A stretch of 64,000 nt of DNA from CTSoil-043 sp963821235 (GCA_963821235.1 CAWGCS010000001.1:1674001-1738000); one strand, 5' to 3'. Shown: positions 38,244 through 46,954, numbered from the stretch's first letter. Numbers and translations are program-made. The notes: generated by a model not told the origin, from the letters alone.

Positions 38244-39146
38244 CTACGTCGTGGCGACCCCGTGGGTGAGCTCGACGAGGCGCGCCGCCAGCGCCGCGAC
38301 GCCCGGCTGCTCGACGTTCTGGATCGAGACGATGACGTGCTGGGCGCCGGCCTCGGCCAGGGCCGCGAAGCGCCCGGCCGCCGCGTCGGGCGTCTCCGTG
38401 CCCGCGCCACCCCGGGCCGAGAGCCGCGTGCTCTGGAGATTCGACCGCTCGATCTCCTCGTACCGCCGTCCGACGCGCTCGCAGTGCTCGCGGAGGATGG
38501 CGTACTTGCGGCGCACCGTGTCGGGGCCGCCGAAGACGTTGCTGGCGTCGGCGTACTGGGCCACGAGGCGCAGCGTCTTCTGCTCGCCGCCGCCGCCGAT
38601 CATGATCGGGACCCGCGGCCGGCTGAGCGACTGGGGCGCGTTGAGGAGCCGTCCGGCCGTGTAGTGGGCGCCCGCGAAGCGCTCCTCCGTGCCCCGCTCG
38701 CCGGTCCACATGGCGCGGGCGATCTGGAGCGTCTCCTCGAGCAGCTCGAAGCGGGTCGCCAGGGGCGGCATGGGAAAGCCGAGGGCGTCGCTCTCCTCCT
38801 GGTTCCAGGCCGCCCCGATGCCCAGCCAGGCGCGCCCCCCCGAGAGCACGTCGAGCGTCGTGGCGGCCTTCACCCAGAGCCCGGGGTGGCGGTAGTGGAC
38901 GCCGCCGACCATTAGCCCCAGGCGGGCCCGGCGGGTCAGGGCGGCGAAGAACCCCAGGGTGGTCCAGCCCTCCAGCATCGGGTCCTCCGCCGGGCCGATG
39001 CCGCGGATCTGGAAGAAGTGGTCCATGACCCAGAGCGAGTCGAAGCCGGCGAGATCGGCCTCCTGGACGACGCGGGCAAGGGTGGGCCCGATCGCCGACG
39101 TCCCGCCGGAGTAGTCGAAGCGATTGAGCTGGAGGCCGATCTTCAC
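38244..39146 (-). CDS. LLM-class F420-dependent oxidoreductase
   Basis: 300 residues, bacterial luciferase-like TIM barrel. Signatures: KIGLQLNRFDYSGG at the start, GFDSLWVMDHFFQ, LGLMVGGVHYRHPG, LDVLSGGRAWLGIGAAWNQEE and the phosphate-binding PIMIGGGGEQKTLRLV. Enzymes of this class move hydride between F420 and an organic substrate; the substrate is unknown. GTG start with AGGAG about 10 nt upstream. It is the most downstream gene of the F420 block, and paralogs are at 41765-42721 and 46103-46954. Confidence 0.92.
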   Translation of the reverse strand: MKIGLQLNRFDYSGGTSAIGPTLARVVQEADLAGFDSLWVMDHFFQIRGIGPAEDPMLEGWTTLGFFAALTRRARLGLMVGGVHYRHPGLWVKAATTLDVLSGGRAWLGIGAAWNQEESDALGFPMPPLATRFELLEETLQIARAMWTGERGTEERFAGAHYTAGRLLNAPQSLSRPRVPIMIGGGGEQKTLRLVAQYADASNVFGGPDTVRRKYAILREHCERVGRRYEEIERSNLQSTRLSARGGAGTETPDAAAGRFAALAEAGAQHVIVSIQNVEQPGVAALAARLVELTHGVATT

Positions 39147-39216
39147 GGTCTGGTGGCTCCTGGATGCGGGCGAGCGAACGGGAGCCGAGGGTACACCGCC
39201 CAGCCGCGACGGGCCG

Positions 39217-40062
39217 TCAGCGGAAGAGGTCCATCTCCGCCGGCATGAGGACGTCGGAGCGGACGCTCCCGTCGCCCGGGGGCGGCGCCGCGCCGCGGAC
39301 GAGGGCCGCCGGGCGACGGGCCGACTTGCCGAGGACGAGCTCCGCCGCGGAGGCGATCTCGTCGGCGACCGCCCGCACCGTGGCGGCCATCCGGCGGCCG
39401 TCGGCGTCGGGGGTGCCCCGCAGGTCCTCCAGGGGACGGAAGCCGGCCGAGCCGATGGCCAGGTCGGTGATCCCGAAGCGCCAGGGCCGCCCCAGGCTGT
39501 CGGAGACGACGACCCCCGGACCGATCCCGAAGCGAGCCTCCAGGGCCGCCCGGATCCGGCGCGCCGATGCGTCGGGGTCGTCGGGCAGGAGGAGGACGAC
39601 GTGCCCGCTCGACGGGCCGACGTTGCTGGCGTCGACCCCGGCGTTCGCCAGCACGAAGCCGTGGCGGGTCTCGGCGATGATCACCCCGTTGTCCATGCGG
39701 ACGACGCGCACCGCCTGGCGAAGGACGACCTCGACCTGGCGGGGATCGCGCCCCCAGCCGGCGGCGAAGGCCACAGCCTCCGGGCGCGGCTCGATCGCCC
39801 GCAGGTCTACGATCGCGCCCTCGGCCTTGGAGACGACCTTCTGGGTCACCACCAGGACGTCGTCCCGTCGGAGGGGGAGCGCCCCGGGGGTCGCGGCCAG
39901 GGCGTCGCCCAGCAGGCCGGCGAGGTCGTCGCCGGGGCGCACTTCGGGAAGGGACTGCAGGGGGAGGACGACGAGCGTCTCGCCGGGCGTGGTGGGCTCG
40001 GCCGGGGTCGCCGGCGTGGCGTCGCTCGCCGGCCCCTCGGCCTTCGCCCGCTCGACGCTCAC
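39217..40062 (-). CDS. cofE: Coenzyme F420-0:L-glutamate ligase
   Basis: 281 residues. It adds L-glutamate to F420-0 using GTP. The core starts VVLPLQSLPEVRPGDDLAGLL and includes VVTQKVVSKAEG, NAGVDASNVG and VVVSDSLGRPWRFG, all typical of CofE. About 25 extra residues precede the core. Unlike mycobacterial FbiB it is not fused to a nitroreductase-like domain. The GTG start overlaps the cofC stop (GTGA). Confidence 0.94.
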   Translation of the reverse strand: MSVERAKAEGPASDATPATPAEPTTPGETLVVLPLQSLPEVRPGDDLAGLLGDALAATPGALPLRRDDVLVVTQKVVSKAEGAIVDLRAIEPRPEAVAFAAGWGRDPRQVEVVLRQAVRVVRMDNGVIIAETRHGFVLANAGVDASNVGPSSGHVVLLLPDDPDASARRIRAALEARFGIGPGVVVSDSLGRPWRFGITDLAIGSAGFRPLEDLRGTPDADGRRMAATVRAVADEIASAAELVLGKSARRPAALVRGAAPPPGDGSVRSDVLMPAEMDLFR

Positions 40063-40769
40063 GAGAGCTCGACCCGCAGCGCGCCCAGCCCGGCCTCCTC
40101 GGCAGCCAGGAGGTCGTCGGGGGTGTCGAGGTCGAGCGAGAGCGGCCCCCCGAGCTCGAGGTAGGTCGCGCCGGCCGCAAGGGCGGCGGCGGCGTGCGCC
40201 GCCCGCGAGCCATCCCCGAACAGGAAGGGGATCGCCGCCGGCGGAGCGACGAGGAGGAGGTTCGTCCCGGTCCCCGCACGGTCGGGCACGAGCGCCACCA
40301 CGGCGCGGGCAGCCACCTGTGCTCCGCCGGGAGCCGCCTCGGCCACCCCCTCGAGCGGCGCCTCCGTCGCGCCCACGGACCGCGCTGCGGCGACGACGCG
40401 CGCCAGCTCGCCGTCGCTCACCGCGGGCAGGTCGCCGGGGATGACGAGGATCGCGTCGGGCGCGGCCGTATGCGCCCACGCGAGCGCCTCGAGGAGGCCC
40501 TCGTTGAGGCCCTCGCCGCCCTGCGGGATGCCGTGCGCACCGAGCTCGGCGGCCAGGCGGAGGACCTCGGGATCGGGCGAGACGACCGCCACCGCCTCCA
40601 CCCCCGGCGTCACCCTGGCGGCGGCCACCGTGCGAGCGAGGAGGTGCTCGACGAGCGCGCGCCGTTCCTCCGCGTCGAGCACCTCGCCGAGGCGCGCCTT
40701 GGCGTCCTCCAGCCCGCGCACGGGAACGAGGGCCACGATGCGGCTGAAGGACGGCGGACGGCTGGTCAC
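40059..40769 (-). CDS. cofC: 2-phospho-L-lactate (or phosphoenolpyruvate) guanylyltransferase
   Basis: 236 residues from a GTG at 40769. It makes the GDP-activated three-carbon unit used by CofD; in bacteria the substrate is often phosphoenolpyruvate (FbiD), and sequence alone does not decide. Nucleotidyltransferase motifs: ALVPVRGLEDAKARLG, VVSPDPEVLRLA, PQGGEGLNEGLLEAL, VIPGDLPAVS and the guanosine part DRAGTGTNLLL. The C-terminus PLSLDLDTPDDLLAAE is typical. A TACGAT box lies 6 nt before the GTG, with no Shine-Dalgarno. Confidence 0.93.
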   Translation of the reverse strand: MTSRPPSFSRIVALVPVRGLEDAKARLGEVLDAEERRALVEHLLARTVAAARVTPGVEAVAVVSPDPEVLRLAAELGAHGIPQGGEGLNEGLLEALAWAHTAAPDAILVIPGDLPAVSDGELARVVAAARSVGATEAPLEGVAEAAPGGAQVAARAVVALVPDRAGTGTNLLLVAPPAAIPFLFGDGSRAAHAAAALAAGATYLELGGPLSLDLDTPDDLLAAEEAGLGALRVELS

Positions 40770-40775
40770 GGGGCG

Positions 40776-40781
40776 ATCGTA
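40776..40781 (-). promoter_or_regulatory. Candidate -10 box (TACGAT) of a leaderless promoter for cofC-cofE
   Basis: On the minus strand TACGAT-CGCCCC-GTG: six nucleotides separate the box from the cofC start codon. The same TACGAT with a 6-nt gap precedes the PPOX gene at 43161. Confidence 0.45.
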
Positions 40782-40806
40782 GACGAGGCGGCGGCGCGGC
40801 AGGAGC

Positions 40807-41757
40807 TCAGGGCGCCCGCTCGAGGGCGGCCGCGATCGCCGCAGCCGCCAGGGCCGCCCGGGAGGCGTCGTCGGTCATGACCGTCGGGAGCACGACGGGT
40901 TCGACGCCGAGGGCGGCGATCGCCGGGGCCTCCGCCGCGTCCGCGTCGTCGACGAGGAGCGTGTCGACGAGCCCGGCGTAGTGGTGGGCGATGCCCGTGG
41001 CGCTCGCCTCGCCACCCAGGGTGACCGCCATCCGGTCCGCCGGCCCGCGCAGCGCCCGTCCCCCGACGAGGGGCGAGACGGCCGCGATCCGGACGCCCCG
41101 GCCGCGGGCCGCCTCCAGGAGGTCCCGCATCCCGGGCACGGCGAGGATCGGGGCCACGGAGACGAACGGGTTCGACGGGCAGATGACGATCGCCCGGGCG
41201 CCCGCGATGGCGGCGGCGACTTCCGGCGTCGGCCGGGCCTCCTCGATTCCGTCGAAGGCGACCTCGAGGACGTCCGGGGCCTGGTGGAGCCGGACGAAGT
41301 ACTCCTGGAAGGGCAGCCAGCCGTCCGGCGTCCGGACGCGGGTCCGCACCGGCTCGTCCGCCATGGGGAGGATCGGCGTGGCGACGCCGAAGGCGCGCCG
41401 GACGTCGAGGCTGACGGTGGTCAGGCGCACCCCTTCCCGGAGGCGACGGGTCCGGTGGACGTGGAGGGCCAGGTCGCGGTCGCCGAGGGCGAACCAGGTC
41501 GGCTCGCCCAGGCGGCCCAGCACCGCGGCCGCCGCCCAGGTCTCGCCGGCGAGGCCCCAGCCGCGCTCGCGGTCGGCAAGCCCGGCCAGCGTGTACAGGA
41601 CGGTGTCATGGTCCGGGCAGACGAGGAGGCCGTGGAACTCCTGGTCGTCGGCCGTGTTGACGACGACCGACAGCTCGCCGGGCGGCAGGACGGCCACCAG
41701 CCCGTGGGCGAGCTTCGCTCCGCCGGTCCCGCCGGCAAGGGCAACGACCTGTGGCAT
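40807..41757 (-). CDS. cofD: 2-phospho-L-lactate transferase (F420 synthesis)
   Basis: 316 residues. It transfers the phospholactyl (or phosphoenolpyruvyl) group to FO, giving F420-0 or its dehydro form. Conserved parts: VVALAGGTGGAKLAHGL at the start, VNTADDQEFHGLLVCPDHDTVLYTLAG, GDRDLALHVHRT, ICPSNPFVSVAPIL, VSPLVGG and a late HYAGLVDTLLVDD. The ATG at 41757 lies 7 nt after the upstream LLM gene. FO synthase (cofG/H) genes are not in the window. Confidence 0.95.
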   Translation of the reverse strand: MPQVVALAGGTGGAKLAHGLVAVLPPGELSVVVNTADDQEFHGLLVCPDHDTVLYTLAGLADRERGWGLAGETWAAAAVLGRLGEPTWFALGDRDLALHVHRTRRLREGVRLTTVSLDVRRAFGVATPILPMADEPVRTRVRTPDGWLPFQEYFVRLHQAPDVLEVAFDGIEEARPTPEVAAAIAGARAIVICPSNPFVSVAPILAVPGMRDLLEAARGRGVRIAAVSPLVGGRALRGPADRMAVTLGGEASATGIAHHYAGLVDTLLVDDADAAEAPAIAALGVEPVVLPTVMTDDASRAALAAAAIAAALERAP

Positions 41758-41764
41758 CCGGGCC

Positions 41765-42721
41765 TCAGCCGCCCAGCGCGGGCCGGAGCTCGCCGAGGCG
41801 GGCGATCGTCTCGTGGTCATACGGCGCGGGGAAGCGGAAGATGAAGGTGCGAAAGCCGAGGTCGAGATACGGCCGGAGCGCCTCCGCGACCTGCCCGGGC
41901 GGGCCGAGCAGGGTCGGGACCGCACCCGCGTCGGGCGTCCCGTTGTGCTCGCAGAGGGCCCGGAAGGCGCGGGCGGCGTCGGCCGGGTCGTCGCGGATGA
42001 CGACGGGGAAGCTGACCGTGCGCTCGATGGTGGCCGGATCCCGTCCGACGGCCGCGCAGTGCTCTCGCAGGATCGCGTCCCGCCCGGCGACCTCCTCGAC
42101 CGTCCCGTTCGTGTTCCAGGCGTCGGCCCGCAGGGCGACCGTCCGCAGCGTCTTGCGGGGCCCGCTGCCCCCGACGAGGATCGGCAGATGGGCCTGGATG
42201 GGCCGAGGCCGGACCTGGGCGTCCTCGAGCCGGTAGAAGCGGCCGGCGTGGCTGAACCGCTCGCCGTCGAGCAGCCGCCGGATGACCTCCACGGCTTCGT
42301 CGAGCCGATCGAGGCGCTCGCCCACGCTGGCCCCGTAGTCGATCCCGAAGGCCTCGTGCTCGCGGGCGAACCAGGCCCCCCCGAGGCCCAGGACGGCCCG
42401 CCCGCCGCTCAGGTGGTCGAGCGTCGCGGCGAGCTTGGCCGTGTGGCCGGGATTGCGGAAGGTGTTGGCGCCGACCATCAGGCCGACGCGAACCCGCGAC
42501 GTCCGGGCGGCGACGGCGGCCAGGGCCAGCCAGCCCTCGAAGATGGGCTGCTCCCACGGCCCGAAGATGGCCTCCAGGTGATCCCAGGTCCAGACGGAGT
42601 CCCACCCGGCCTCCTCCGCGGCGATCGCGGCGCCGAGGAAGCCCGGCCAGTCGGTCGCCTGGCTCCAGAGCTGGGCCCCGAACCGGATCGTGGCGCCCGA
42701 CGTCGGGCCTGCGAGCTCCAC
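41765..42721 (-). CDS. LLM-class F420-dependent oxidoreductase
   Basis: 318 residues from a GTG at 42721 that starts 2 nt after the PPOX gene stop. It shows the luciferase-like barrel: FGAQLWSQATDWPGF, GWDSVWTWDHLEAIFG, VGLMVGANTFRNPGHTAK, LDHLSGGRAVLGLGGAWFAREH and PILVGGSGPRKTLRTVA. The substrate is unknown. It lies in a probable operon PPOX - LLM - cofD and so is likely a real F420 user rather than an FMN enzyme. Confidence 0.92.
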   Translation of the reverse strand: MELAGPTSGATIRFGAQLWSQATDWPGFLGAAIAAEEAGWDSVWTWDHLEAIFGPWEQPIFEGWLALAAVAARTSRVRVGLMVGANTFRNPGHTAKLAATLDHLSGGRAVLGLGGAWFAREHEAFGIDYGASVGERLDRLDEAVEVIRRLLDGERFSHAGRFYRLEDAQVRPRPIQAHLPILVGGSGPRKTLRTVALRADAWNTNGTVEEVAGRDAILREHCAAVGRDPATIERTVSFPVVIRDDPADAARAFRALCEHNGTPDAGAVPTLLGPPGQVAEALRPYLDLGFRTFIFRFPAPYDHETIARLGELRPALGG

Positions 42722-42723
42722 CG

Positions 42724-43161
42724 TCAGTCCTCCAGGTGATCGTGGACGGTGGCGATCTCGATCCGGAAGGTGACCCGTTGCTGCGTCCGGAAGCCGGCGA
42801 TCTTCGCCTCGGCCTCCGCGGGGTCGTCGACGTGGTAGCGGCGGGCGAGGTCGGCAATGTCCGCCTGGGCGACGGCCTGGTCGTCGATCACCTCCACCAC
42901 GCGACCGACGAGGGCCACGAAGGCGTAGCCGTCGGCCGGATCGGCGATGGCCAGCGCGCATCGCGGGTCCCGGCGCAGGTTGGCCGGCCAGCGGCGGCCG
43001 TCGCGGCTGTTGATGGTGAGGCGGCCGTCCGGATCGAGCCGGTACCAGATCACGGCCTGGCGGGGCGACCCGTCCGGGTGGATCGTGGCGAGGGTGGCGA
43101 ACTGGAACGGCGCGGCCAGGAAGCCGCGGATGCGGTCGGTGAGGATCGTTGCGGTGGGCAT
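42724..43161 (-). CDS. PPOX-class (split-barrel) F420-dependent oxidoreductase
   Basis: 145 residues. A split beta-barrel of the pyridoxamine-phosphate-oxidase superfamily: FQFATLATIHPDGSPRQAVIWY, LTINSRDGRRWPANLRRDPRCALAI and VALVGRVVEVIDD. Small proteins of this form often bind F420 (flavin/deazaflavin reductases), and the adjacent F420 genes support that. The ATG at 43161 has a TACGAT box 6 nt upstream and no Shine-Dalgarno; the gene opens the transcription unit. Confidence 0.88.
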   Translation of the reverse strand: MPTATILTDRIRGFLAAPFQFATLATIHPDGSPRQAVIWYRLDPDGRLTINSRDGRRWPANLRRDPRCALAIADPADGYAFVALVGRVVEVIDDQAVAQADIADLARRYHVDDPAEAEAKIAGFRTQQRVTFRIEIATVHDHLED

Positions 43162-43167
43162 GGCCGA

Positions 43168-43173
43168 ATCGTA
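43168..43173 (-). promoter_or_regulatory. Candidate -10 box (TACGAT) of a leaderless promoter for the F420 operon
   Basis: Minus-strand order TACGAT, TCGGCC, ATG: a 6-nt gap and no ribosome binding site. It would drive the PPOX, LLM and cofD genes. Confidence 0.45.
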
Positions 43174-43248
43174 CGGCACGAGCCGGCCATCCGGCGCGGG
43201 CGTATCCTCGGACGACCGGCGCAGGGGCCGGCCTGGACGGAGGTTTCG

Positions 43249-43788
43249 ATGGAGCTCGACGGACTGCGCGTGGCCGTCCTCGCCGGCGAGGGCGTGGAGG
43301 ATCTCGAGTACTGGGTCACCGTCATGCGCCTGCGGGAGGAGGGGGCTCGGGTCACCTCGGCGGGGCTGAAGCGGGAGACGGTCCACGGCAAGAACGGGCT
43401 GGCGATCCCGGTGGAGGTCGAGGTCGGCAGCCTCGCCCCAGCGGACTTCGACGCGCTCGTCGTCCCCGGCGGCCACATGCCGGACAAGCTGCGCCGCTAC
43501 CCGGCGGTCACGGACTTCGTCGCCGCGATCCATGCGGCCGGGAAGCCGATCGGGATCATCTGCCACGGCGGGCTCATCGCCATCTCCGCCCGCATCGTGG
43601 CCGGCCGCCGCGCGACGGGCTCGCTGGGGATCCGCGACGACCTCGTCAACGCCGGGGCGACGTGGGTCGACGAGCCGGCCTTCCGCGAAGGGAACATGGT
43701 CTGGGGCCGGGTGGTCGAGGACATCCCGCCCTTCTGCCGCGAGCTCGTGGCCGCCTTCGCGGATCACCGGGCCGCCAATCGGGCCTGA
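43249..43788 (+). CDS. DJ-1/PfpI-family protein
   Basis: 179 residues. The type-1 glutamine-amidotransferase-like fold carries the nucleophile elbow PIGIICHGGLIAISA with Cys105 followed by His, as in PfpI/YhbO and bacterial DJ-1 relatives; VAVLAGEGVEDLEYWV supplies the conserved Glu region and ALVVPGGHMPDKLR the glycine loop. Reported family activities include glyoxalase and protein repair, and protease claims are disputed. GGAGG lies 5 nt before the ATG. It is divergent from the F420 operon. Confidence 0.9.
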   Translation: MELDGLRVAVLAGEGVEDLEYWVTVMRLREEGARVTSAGLKRETVHGKNGLAIPVEVEVGSLAPADFDALVVPGGHMPDKLRRYPAVTDFVAAIHAAGKPIGIICHGGLIAISARIVAGRRATGSLGIRDDLVNAGATWVDEPAFREGNMVWGRVVEDIPPFCRELVAAFADHRAANRA

Positions 43789-43830
43789 TCCGGGCCCTTC
43801 CCTCGGCCCGTCGCTCGGCCCGGGCGTGGC

Positions 43831-44997
43831 TCAGCGGCGGCCGGTTCCTGCACCGCGCACCGGTCTGCGCCCGGGGGGCGGCTCCGGCTCGGCGTGGGCC
43901 TCCGGGGAACCGGGCCCGAGGATGCCCCGCCGTCGGCGAGGCTCGACGGGTTCCGCGGTCTCGCGACCGAGCAGATAGCCCTGGCCGAGGTCGACGCCCG
44001 CGGCCACGAGGACCGCCAGGTCCGCCCGCCGCTCGATGCCCTCGGCGACCAGGCGCGCCTCGATCCGCCGGGCGAAGCCGACGAAGGCCTCGATGAGAGC
44101 CCGCTTGGCGACGTCCCGGGCGCTGCCCTGCACGATCTGGCGATCGATCTTGATGGCCGTCGGCCGGAGGGCCGCGATGAGGGCGAACGAGGCATAGCCC
44201 GCTCCCGCGTCGTCCACGGCGACCCCGAAGCCGAGGCGACGGAGGGCGCGGACGACGCGCTTGAGCGGGACCACGTCGGGGATCGCCTGCTGCTCTGTGC
44301 ACTCCAGGGTGATCAGGCGGGGCAGCAGCCCGGCGGAGCGCACCCGCCGGGCGAGCGCGCGCGGCTCGAAGCGCGGGTCGAGGAGGCTGGCCGGGGTCAG
44401 GTTGATGGCGAGCTGCAGCGGTGGCCGGGCGGGGTTTGCGGCGACGATCTCCGCGGCGCGATCAAGGATCCGATCGACGATGAAGAGATCCAGGTCGACC
44501 GAGCGCCCCGTCGCGATGGCGGCCTCGACGATCGCGCCGATCGACTGGGGCAGCATCGGCATCTCCGGGCGGAAGAGGCACTCCCACTCGGCCGTCTGGC
44601 CCGTCCGCAGGTCGACGAGCGGCTGGAAGGCAACCCGATGGCGACTGCGGAGGGTGAAGAAGTAGTCGAGGAGCTTGGCCGCGGCGACGACCGGCGACTG
44701 GTCCATGCCGATCCTGTCGGCGATCCCGGACGCCTGCACGGCCGCCGTCAGGGCGTGGAGGTATCGATCGGGGTCCGCCAGGGACGGGTCCACCGCCACC
44801 AGCCCGTGGGGACGCCCGTCGGCCAGGCGCGCGACCACGATGTCCGTGAGGGTCTCGGCAGGCCCGATGACGCACCACCCGACGTCGAGGTCGAGGACGC
44901 GAGCGCCCGGTGATGCGCTGGCGACGCGGCGCGCGAAGCGATCGTCCCGCGACCAGAAGAGGCGCTCCGTCGCGGAGCGTCGATTCCAGAACGGCAT
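43831..44997 (-). CDS. EAL-domain protein (cyclic-di-GMP phosphodiesterase-like)
   Basis: 388 residues. An N-terminal region of about 110 residues has no recognised domain. The EAL domain (about 115-350) reads ECL in TAEWECLFRPE instead of EAL, keeps the Glu, and retains AINLTPASLLDP, TLECTEQ, VDDAGAGYASF, IKIDRQIV and VAEGIE. The metal-binding acids therefore look complete and activity is possible. The C-terminal 35 residues are Pro/Arg-rich. No GGDEF domain is attached. It is one of three cyclic-di-GMP-related genes in the window. Confidence 0.87.
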   Translation of the reverse strand: MPFWNRRSATERLFWSRDDRFARRVASASPGARVLDLDVGWCVIGPAETLTDIVVARLADGRPHGLVAVDPSLADPDRYLHALTAAVQASGIADRIGMDQSPVVAAAKLLDYFFTLRSRHRVAFQPLVDLRTGQTAEWECLFRPEMPMLPQSIGAIVEAAIATGRSVDLDLFIVDRILDRAAEIVAANPARPPLQLAINLTPASLLDPRFEPRALARRVRSAGLLPRLITLECTEQQAIPDVVPLKRVVRALRRLGFGVAVDDAGAGYASFALIAALRPTAIKIDRQIVQGSARDVAKRALIEAFVGFARRIEARLVAEGIERRADLAVLVAAGVDLGQGYLLGRETAEPVEPRRRRGILGPGSPEAHAEPEPPPGRRPVRGAGTGRR

Positions 44998-45341
44998 CCG
45001 TCTCTCGAGCGGATCCGAAGACCCGCGACGCGCATGCGTCGAGACGGGCCCCCGGCGCCCGAGGGCATGATGCGCCGCGTGGCGCGCGACCCCGCCGTGC
45101 CGTGAGTCCCGGCTTCCCCTGCCGGAAGTACCGGACCCTGGTCAAGCATCTGCCCCCGCAAGAAGGAGTGGCCGAGGATGAGGCAGGCGACCACCGTGGG
45201 CAGGGCAACCGCATGGCCCTGCCGGGTCAGGCTGGTCGCGTCGTCGTTCGTGGACGGCGGGACCATGGGATCGTGCCGGGCGCGGAGGAGGCCCGCGGCG
45301 CCGTACACTCGCCCCGCAGATCCGTACCGAGGGACCCGCCG
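44998..45341. other. 344-bp intergenic region
   Basis: The region between the divergent EAL and nucleoside-phosphorylase genes. I see no supported gene. It holds a TACACT box (45304-45309) 32 nt before the phosphorylase ATG, a possible -10 element, and palindromic GCGCATGCG-type sequence near 45033. Confidence 0.4.
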
Positions 45342-46106
45342 ATGCCGCAGCTGCACCTCCGCGCCGAGCCGGGAGACTACGCCCCGATCGTGCTGCTCCC
45401 CGGCGATCCCAACCGGGCGACGGCGATCGCCGCGCTCTTCGACGGCGGCCTCCAGGCGGCCCGGCGCGTCAACGAGCATCGCCTGATGTACGGGTACACG
45501 GGGACCTGCCGCGGCGTTCCCATCAGCGTCCAGACGACGGGCATGGGCGCGCCGTCCGCGGCGATCGTGGTGGAGGAGCTCCTGCGCCTCGGGGTGCGGC
45601 GCCTCATCCGCGTCGGGACCTGCGGCGGGATCGCGACGGGGATCCGGACCGGCGAGATCGTGATCGCCTCGGCGGCGTCGCCCTTCGACGGGACCACCGC
45701 CACCTACCTGCACGGCGAGCGGTACGCGCCGGCCGCCGACTTCGAGCTGACACGCGCCCTCGTGGACGCGGCGGCGGCCGCGGGGGCGGCCTTCCACGTC
45801 GGCCCGATCTGCACGGTGGACGTCTTCTACAACCCGGACGCCGACTACTTCAGCCGGTGGGCTGCCCGCGGCGTGCTGGCCTTCGAGATGGAGAGCTCGG
45901 CCGTCTTCCTCCTGGCGGCCCGGGCGCGGGCGGCGGGCGCCGACGTGCGGGCGGCGACGATCCTGACCGTCAGCGACGTCCTGGGCGAGGGCGTCACCTC
46001 CGAGGATTCCTACCTCCCGCTCGACGAGCTGGAGCGCCGGACGGCAACCACGCTGCAGGTCGCCCTCGCGGCGGCGACCTCGCCGGCCGTCACGGCGGGG
46101 CTCTGA
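45342..46106 (+). CDS. deoD: Purine nucleoside phosphorylase, DeoD type
   Basis: 254 residues. It splits purine (deoxy)nucleosides with phosphate to base and (deoxy)ribose-1-phosphate. Collinear with E. coli DeoD: HLRAEPGDYAPIVLLPGDPNRA (phosphate loop), TTGMGAPSAAIVVEEL, IRVGTCGGIATG (phosphate), FEMESSAVFLLAA (ribose/base) and ILTVSDVLGEG with the catalytic Asp. A uridine phosphorylase role cannot be fully excluded. Its TGA overlaps the next frame's likely CTG start. Confidence 0.9.
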   Translation: MPQLHLRAEPGDYAPIVLLPGDPNRATAIAALFDGGLQAARRVNEHRLMYGYTGTCRGVPISVQTTGMGAPSAAIVVEELLRLGVRRLIRVGTCGGIATGIRTGEIVIASAASPFDGTTATYLHGERYAPAADFELTRALVDAAAAAGAAFHVGPICTVDVFYNPDADYFSRWAARGVLAFEMESSAVFLLAARARAAGADVRAATILTVSDVLGEGVTSEDSYLPLDELERRTATTLQVALAAATSPAVTAGL

Positions 46107-46954
46107 GCGGCGGGCCGGGGACGCCGGCGGCGTTCCCGGTCTTCGTCAACCTGCGGGGGATCGGCGTCTCCTTCGCGTGGTGGCGCGAGCAGTCCCTCCG
46201 CCTCGAGGCGGCCGGCTACGCGGGGATCGCGGTATGGGACCACTTCGTCAGCCGTGGCGTCCGCTCCGACCCGGTCCTCGAGGCGTGGACGACGCTGGCC
46301 GCGGTCGGCGGGGCCACCACGCGGATCGGCCTCATGACCTTCGTGGCGAACGTCATGAACCGTCACCCGGCCGTCCTGGCCCGGATGGTGGCCACCCTCC
46401 AGGAGGCCACCGGCGGGCGGCTGACGCTCGGCATCGGGATCGGCGGCCACCCTGCCGAGCACCACGCGTATGGCATCCCGTTTCCCGAGCCGGCGGAGCG
46501 GGTCATCCGGCTTGAGGAGGCGATCGCGGTCCTGCGCGCCCTCTGGACCGGCGGGCCGGTCACCCGTCCCAGCCCGTTCTACCCGCTCGACGGCGCGCAT
46601 GCGTTCCCGGTCCCCGCTCCTCCGCCGCCGATCATCGTGGGGTCGCAGTCGCCGGCCGGGATCGCCCTCGCCGGGCGGACCGGCGATGGCTGGACGACGC
46701 CGGCGGCGGACCTCGAGGAGCTCCTGCCGGCGTATCTCGACGCCCTCGCCGAGGCGGGGCGGGACCGCGCGGCGCAGCGCATCGTCGTCGCCTTCGACCT
46801 CCGCAAAGGTGAATCGCTCGCCGGCAGCCCGTGGGTGGAGGAGCCCACGGCTGCCGCCGAGCGGTGGCGAGCGTCGGGGGCCGACGGGGCGGTCGTCGGC
46901 GCGAGAGCGACCGCCGACGTCGACCTGCTCGTGGAGGCGGCCGGCCGGCGCTGA
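46103..46954 (+). CDS. LLM-class oxidoreductase, probable CTG start
   Basis: 283 residues if translation begins at the CTG that overlaps the deoD stop (CTGA). No ATG, GTG or TTG in this frame lies between the end of deoD and the conserved core; the core begins within 15 codons (FPVFVNLRGIGVSF). Signatures: AAGYAGIAVWDHFVSRG, TRIGLMTFVANVMNRHPAV, LQEATGGRLTLGIGIGGHPAEH and PIIVGSQSPAGIALAGRTGDGW. Third LLM protein of the window. The start is inference from the overlap pattern. Confidence 0.8.
   Translation: MSGGPGTPAAFPVFVNLRGIGVSFAWWREQSLRLEAAGYAGIAVWDHFVSRGVRSDPVLEAWTTLAAVGGATTRIGLMTFVANVMNRHPAVLARMVATLQEATGGRLTLGIGIGGHPAEHHAYGIPFPEPAERVIRLEEAIAVLRALWTGGPVTRPSPFYPLDGAHAFPVPAPPPPIIVGSQSPAGIALAGRTGDGWTTPAADLEELLPAYLDALAEAGRDRAAQRIVVAFDLRKGESLAGSPWVEEPTAAAERWRASGADGAVVGARATADVDLLVEAAGRR

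Noticed and set aside
43831..44997. Calling the EAL protein inactive because of ECL instead of EAL
   Set aside because: The metal-binding Glu is kept and the other catalytic acids (ECTEQ, VDDAGAGY, AEGIE) are present, so activity cannot be excluded.
45178..45486. Short plus-strand frame in the region before deoD
   Set aside because: It overlaps the start of deoD in another frame and has no ribosome site or protein-like pattern.
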